Shown: positions 62,307 through 64,000 of the stretch, piece by piece
How positions within the stretch are numbered: the stretch's first letter is position 1
How the letters are laid out: every line of letters begins with the position of its first letter
From: Chitinophaga horti
GTDB lineage: Bacteria > Bacteroidota > Bacteroidia > Chitinophagales > Chitinophagaceae
Direction of reading: 5' to 3'
Assembly: GCF_022867795.2 (NCBI RefSeq)
Contig: NZ_CP107006.1
Coordinates: forward strand, 372,001 to 436,000
Length of the DNA: 64,000 nucleotides
Position numbers and translations under genes: made by a program
The notes under the pieces: generated by a model
Told to the model about the DNA's origin: nothing
Database searches by the model: none
Seen by the model: only the letters and a program-made list of their open reading frames with translations

Positions 62307-63542
62307 ATGAAGCCTTTCAAGCATATTTTCCGGAACAAGTTGGTTATCGTCGTACTGCACATCGTGGCATGGCTATGCTTTTTTATGTTCCCGTTCTTTG
62401 CCTACCGCATACAGGTAAGCGACTATTCGTTTTTTATCAGGGAGTGCGTAAACACCTTAGTGTTGATCGGCCTCTTTTACCTGAACATGTACGTGCTGAT
62501 CCCGCGATTCTTCACGCTTAAAAAGATCAGTTTATATATCGCGTCTGTTTTAGTGTTGATCGTGGTGATCACCTTACAGCAGGCGATCGTGGAGTACAGG
62601 TTTATGGGACATATGATGGTGGGCAGGCCGCATATCGGGATGGCCATTAGGGCTGAACGGGGAGCGGTTGTGTTTGCCAGGCGTGTTGACAGCACAGGCC
62701 AGTTCAACAACGGCCGCCACCTCGGAGACAGGCGGATGATACGCTGGAGAGCCGGCCCACCACCGGATTCTGCGATGCATATGCGGCCGTTTCCCGGAGA
62801 AGACGAACACGTATTTCGTGATTTTATCATTCCACAAGTACTACGACGAACGGTGTTGTTTACGTTGCTGATGTTGTTTATGAGCGGATTTATCAAAATA
62901 GGGATAGAGTGGTTTAAAAGTGAACAGCAACGCGAAGAACTGAAAGTGGCCAACCTGAATGCAGAACTGAAATTCCTCAAGAATCAGATCAATCCACACT
63001 TCCTTTTCAATTGCCTGAATACCATTTATTCGCTCGCGCACAAGCAGTCGCCTGAAACCGAACATGCCCTCGTAAAACTTTCTACGATCATGCGCTACAT
63101 GATTTACCAGGCCAATGAGGACAAGGTGTTACTGGCTAACGAGCTGCGGTATCTGCAAGACTATATCGATATTCAAAAGCTACGGCTGCCCAGATCTATT
63201 TCTGTAGATTATAAGGTAGAAGGGGAGGCTGATATGTACAAGATCGCGCCTATGTTGCTGATACCGTTTGTGGAGAATGCTTTCAAACACGGTATCAGTT
63301 ATACCGAAGAAGCTTATATCATCGTAAAACTAACGATCGATAAAGGCACATTAAGTATGATCGTGCGCAACAAACTGATCCGCCAGAAAGCGGAAACCGG
63401 GGGCGTAGGACTTACTAACGCCCGTAAACGCCTCGATCTTTTATATGCCGGGGTGCATGAATTAGCCGCAGGCGAAAACGGAAACGAATTTATTGCAGAT
63501 TTAAAAATTGTGCTGAACCATGATGAAGTGTATCGCAGTTGA
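62307..63542 (+). CDS. LytS-like sensor histidine kinase
   Basis: A 411-residue inner-membrane kinase. Membrane segments lie near residues 12-32, 38-62, 70-95 and 180-200, with a variable extracytoplasmic stretch at about 95-178. The His_kinase domain has K-N-Q-I-N-P-H-F-L-F-N-C-L-N (phosphoacceptor His) and the ATPase P-F-V-E-N-A-F-K-H-G-I. The last 20 bases overlap the LytTR regulator gene, its partner. Confidence 0.92.
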   Translation: MKPFKHIFRNKLVIVVLHIVAWLCFFMFPFFAYRIQVSDYSFFIRECVNTLVLIGLFYLNMYVLIPRFFTLKKISLYIASVLVLIVVITLQQAIVEYRFMGHMMVGRPHIGMAIRAERGAVVFARRVDSTGQFNNGRHLGDRRMIRWRAGPPPDSAMHMRPFPGEDEHVFRDFIIPQVLRRTVLFTLLMLFMSGFIKIGIEWFKSEQQREELKVANLNAELKFLKNQINPHFLFNCLNTIYSLAHKQSPETEHALVKLSTIMRYMIYQANEDKVLLANELRYLQDYIDIQKLRLPRSISVDYKVEGEADMYKIAPMLLIPFVENAFKHGISYTEEAYIIVKLTIDKGTLSMIVRNKLIRQKAETGGVGLTNARKRLDLLYAGVHELAAGENGNEFIADLKIVLNHDEVYRS

Positions 63543-64000
63543 CGATGAGCCGCTCGCGCTGGAGATTATCGAGGACTTTGCCCGCAAGGCACCTTTCCCG
63601 ATGCAGCTGAAGAAGTTTGAGGACGCCGCAATGGCCCTCCGTTATTTGCAGGAAGAGCAGGTCGATCTGCTATTCCTCGATATCAAGATGCCCGACATCA
63701 ACGGCATCCAGTTCCTGAAAGCGCTGAAGCACCCGCCCGCTGTGATATTCACCACTGCCTACCAGGAATATGCGCTCGATGGTTTTAACCTGGATATTGT
63801 GGACTATTTGCTCAAACCCATTCCGTTCGAAAGATTCATTAAGGCCGTTACCAAAGTGCACGAATACCTGTCTGTGCAACAAAGGAATGGAGAGGTAGCT
63901 ACTTCGGCAGATTACATTTTCGTAAAAACAGAATACAAGATCATCAAGGTAAACTTCGAAGATATCCTGTACATAGAAGCGTTGAAAGACTACATTAAGA
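63523..64000 (+). CDS. LytTR-type response regulator (partial)
   Basis: Begins at ATG 63523 (or 63520) inside the end of the kinase gene, and runs off the right edge after 159 codons. The receiver domain is complete: A-V-D-D-E-P-L-A acidic pocket, phosphoacceptor in L-F-L-D-I-K-M-P-D-I-N-G, T-T-A-Y-Q-E-Y-A-L and the lysine in Y-L-L-K-P-I-P-F. The start of a LytTR DNA-binding domain (D-Y-I-F-V-K-T ... I-L-Y-I-E-A-L-K-D-Y-I) follows. The overlap with the kinase gene marks a co-transcribed two-component pair. Confidence 0.92.
   Translation, partial: MKCIAVDDEPLALEIIEDFARKAPFPMQLKKFEDAAMALRYLQEEQVDLLFLDIKMPDINGIQFLKALKHPPAVIFTTAYQEYALDGFNLDIVDYLLKPIPFERFIKAVTKVHEYLSVQQRNGEVATSADYIFVKTEYKIIKVNFEDILYIEALKDYIK

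Overview
The window looks like a chromosomal segment of a Bacteroidota bacterium, most likely Chitinophagaceae (Chitinophaga-like). This rests on several sequence features: two SusC/SusD outer-membrane loci with ECF sigma and FecR-type regulators, DUF4270, DUF4397 and DUF1735 lipoproteins, a type IX secretion C-terminal tail, promoters of the TTG / TAnnTTTG type, and single-copy biosynthetic operons with Bacteroidota-style gene content. No tRNA, rRNA or CRISPR array was recognised.

Region 1-7150 is a visibly AT-richer, decaying accessory island. It holds the C-terminus of a tyrosine recombinase at the window edge, a HEPN-like protein, a winged-helix/HEPN-like gene broken by one frameshift, a single-pass membrane coiled-coil protein, and a PLD-type nuclease gene cut in two by a 2,666-bp IS21-family element. 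The IS insertion is fresh: a perfect 5-bp target duplication flanks it, and in-silico removal restores the frame through the HxKx4D motif. Region 7150-8076 has no convincing gene, but holds two related repeats each followed by a hairpin.

Region 8077-33416 is ordinary Bacteroidota accessory metabolism. It contains a TPR histidine kinase, a GNAT acetyltransferase, an S41 peptidase and a papain-like protein. A minus-strand nutrient-uptake operon follows (ECF sigma, FecR, SusC with STN domain, frameshifted SusD, DUF1735, TlpA), then an NmrA-like reductase, an amidohydrolase and a DUF4397 lipoprotein. A second SusC/SusD pair, without an STN domain, is followed by a short FecR-like anti-sigma and a divergent ECF sigma.

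Region 34529-50967 is the most interesting part. It is a 16-kb biosynthetic supraoperon, hisG-D-C-B / trpE-G-D-C-F-B-A / hisH-A-F-IE, ending in two paralogous TlpA/DUF4369 genes. A complete histidine attenuator (leader peptide rich in His, antiterminator, terminator) precedes hisG. A complete tryptophan attenuator (leader peptide with Trp-Trp) lies between hisB and trpE. The second half of the histidine pathway therefore sits behind the tryptophan attenuator, with no histidine leader of its own. Both leaders share a nearly identical promoter-to-start module in which the leader ATG lies only a few bases after the predicted transcription start.

Region 51374-55346 is a BlaI/M56 signalling module. 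Two promoters carry the same double operator (ACGAA-N3-TTCGT twice, 19 bp apart), joining a carboxypeptidase-regulatory-domain protein to blaI and an M56 peptidase that has a TonB-plug-like segment and a T9SS tail. Region 55397-64000 holds a formylglycine-generating-enzyme-like lipoprotein, a GH1 glycosidase, a beta-barrel/DUF4270 pair, a Kelch/DUF4907 pair, and a LytS/LytTR two-component system whose regulator runs off the right edge.
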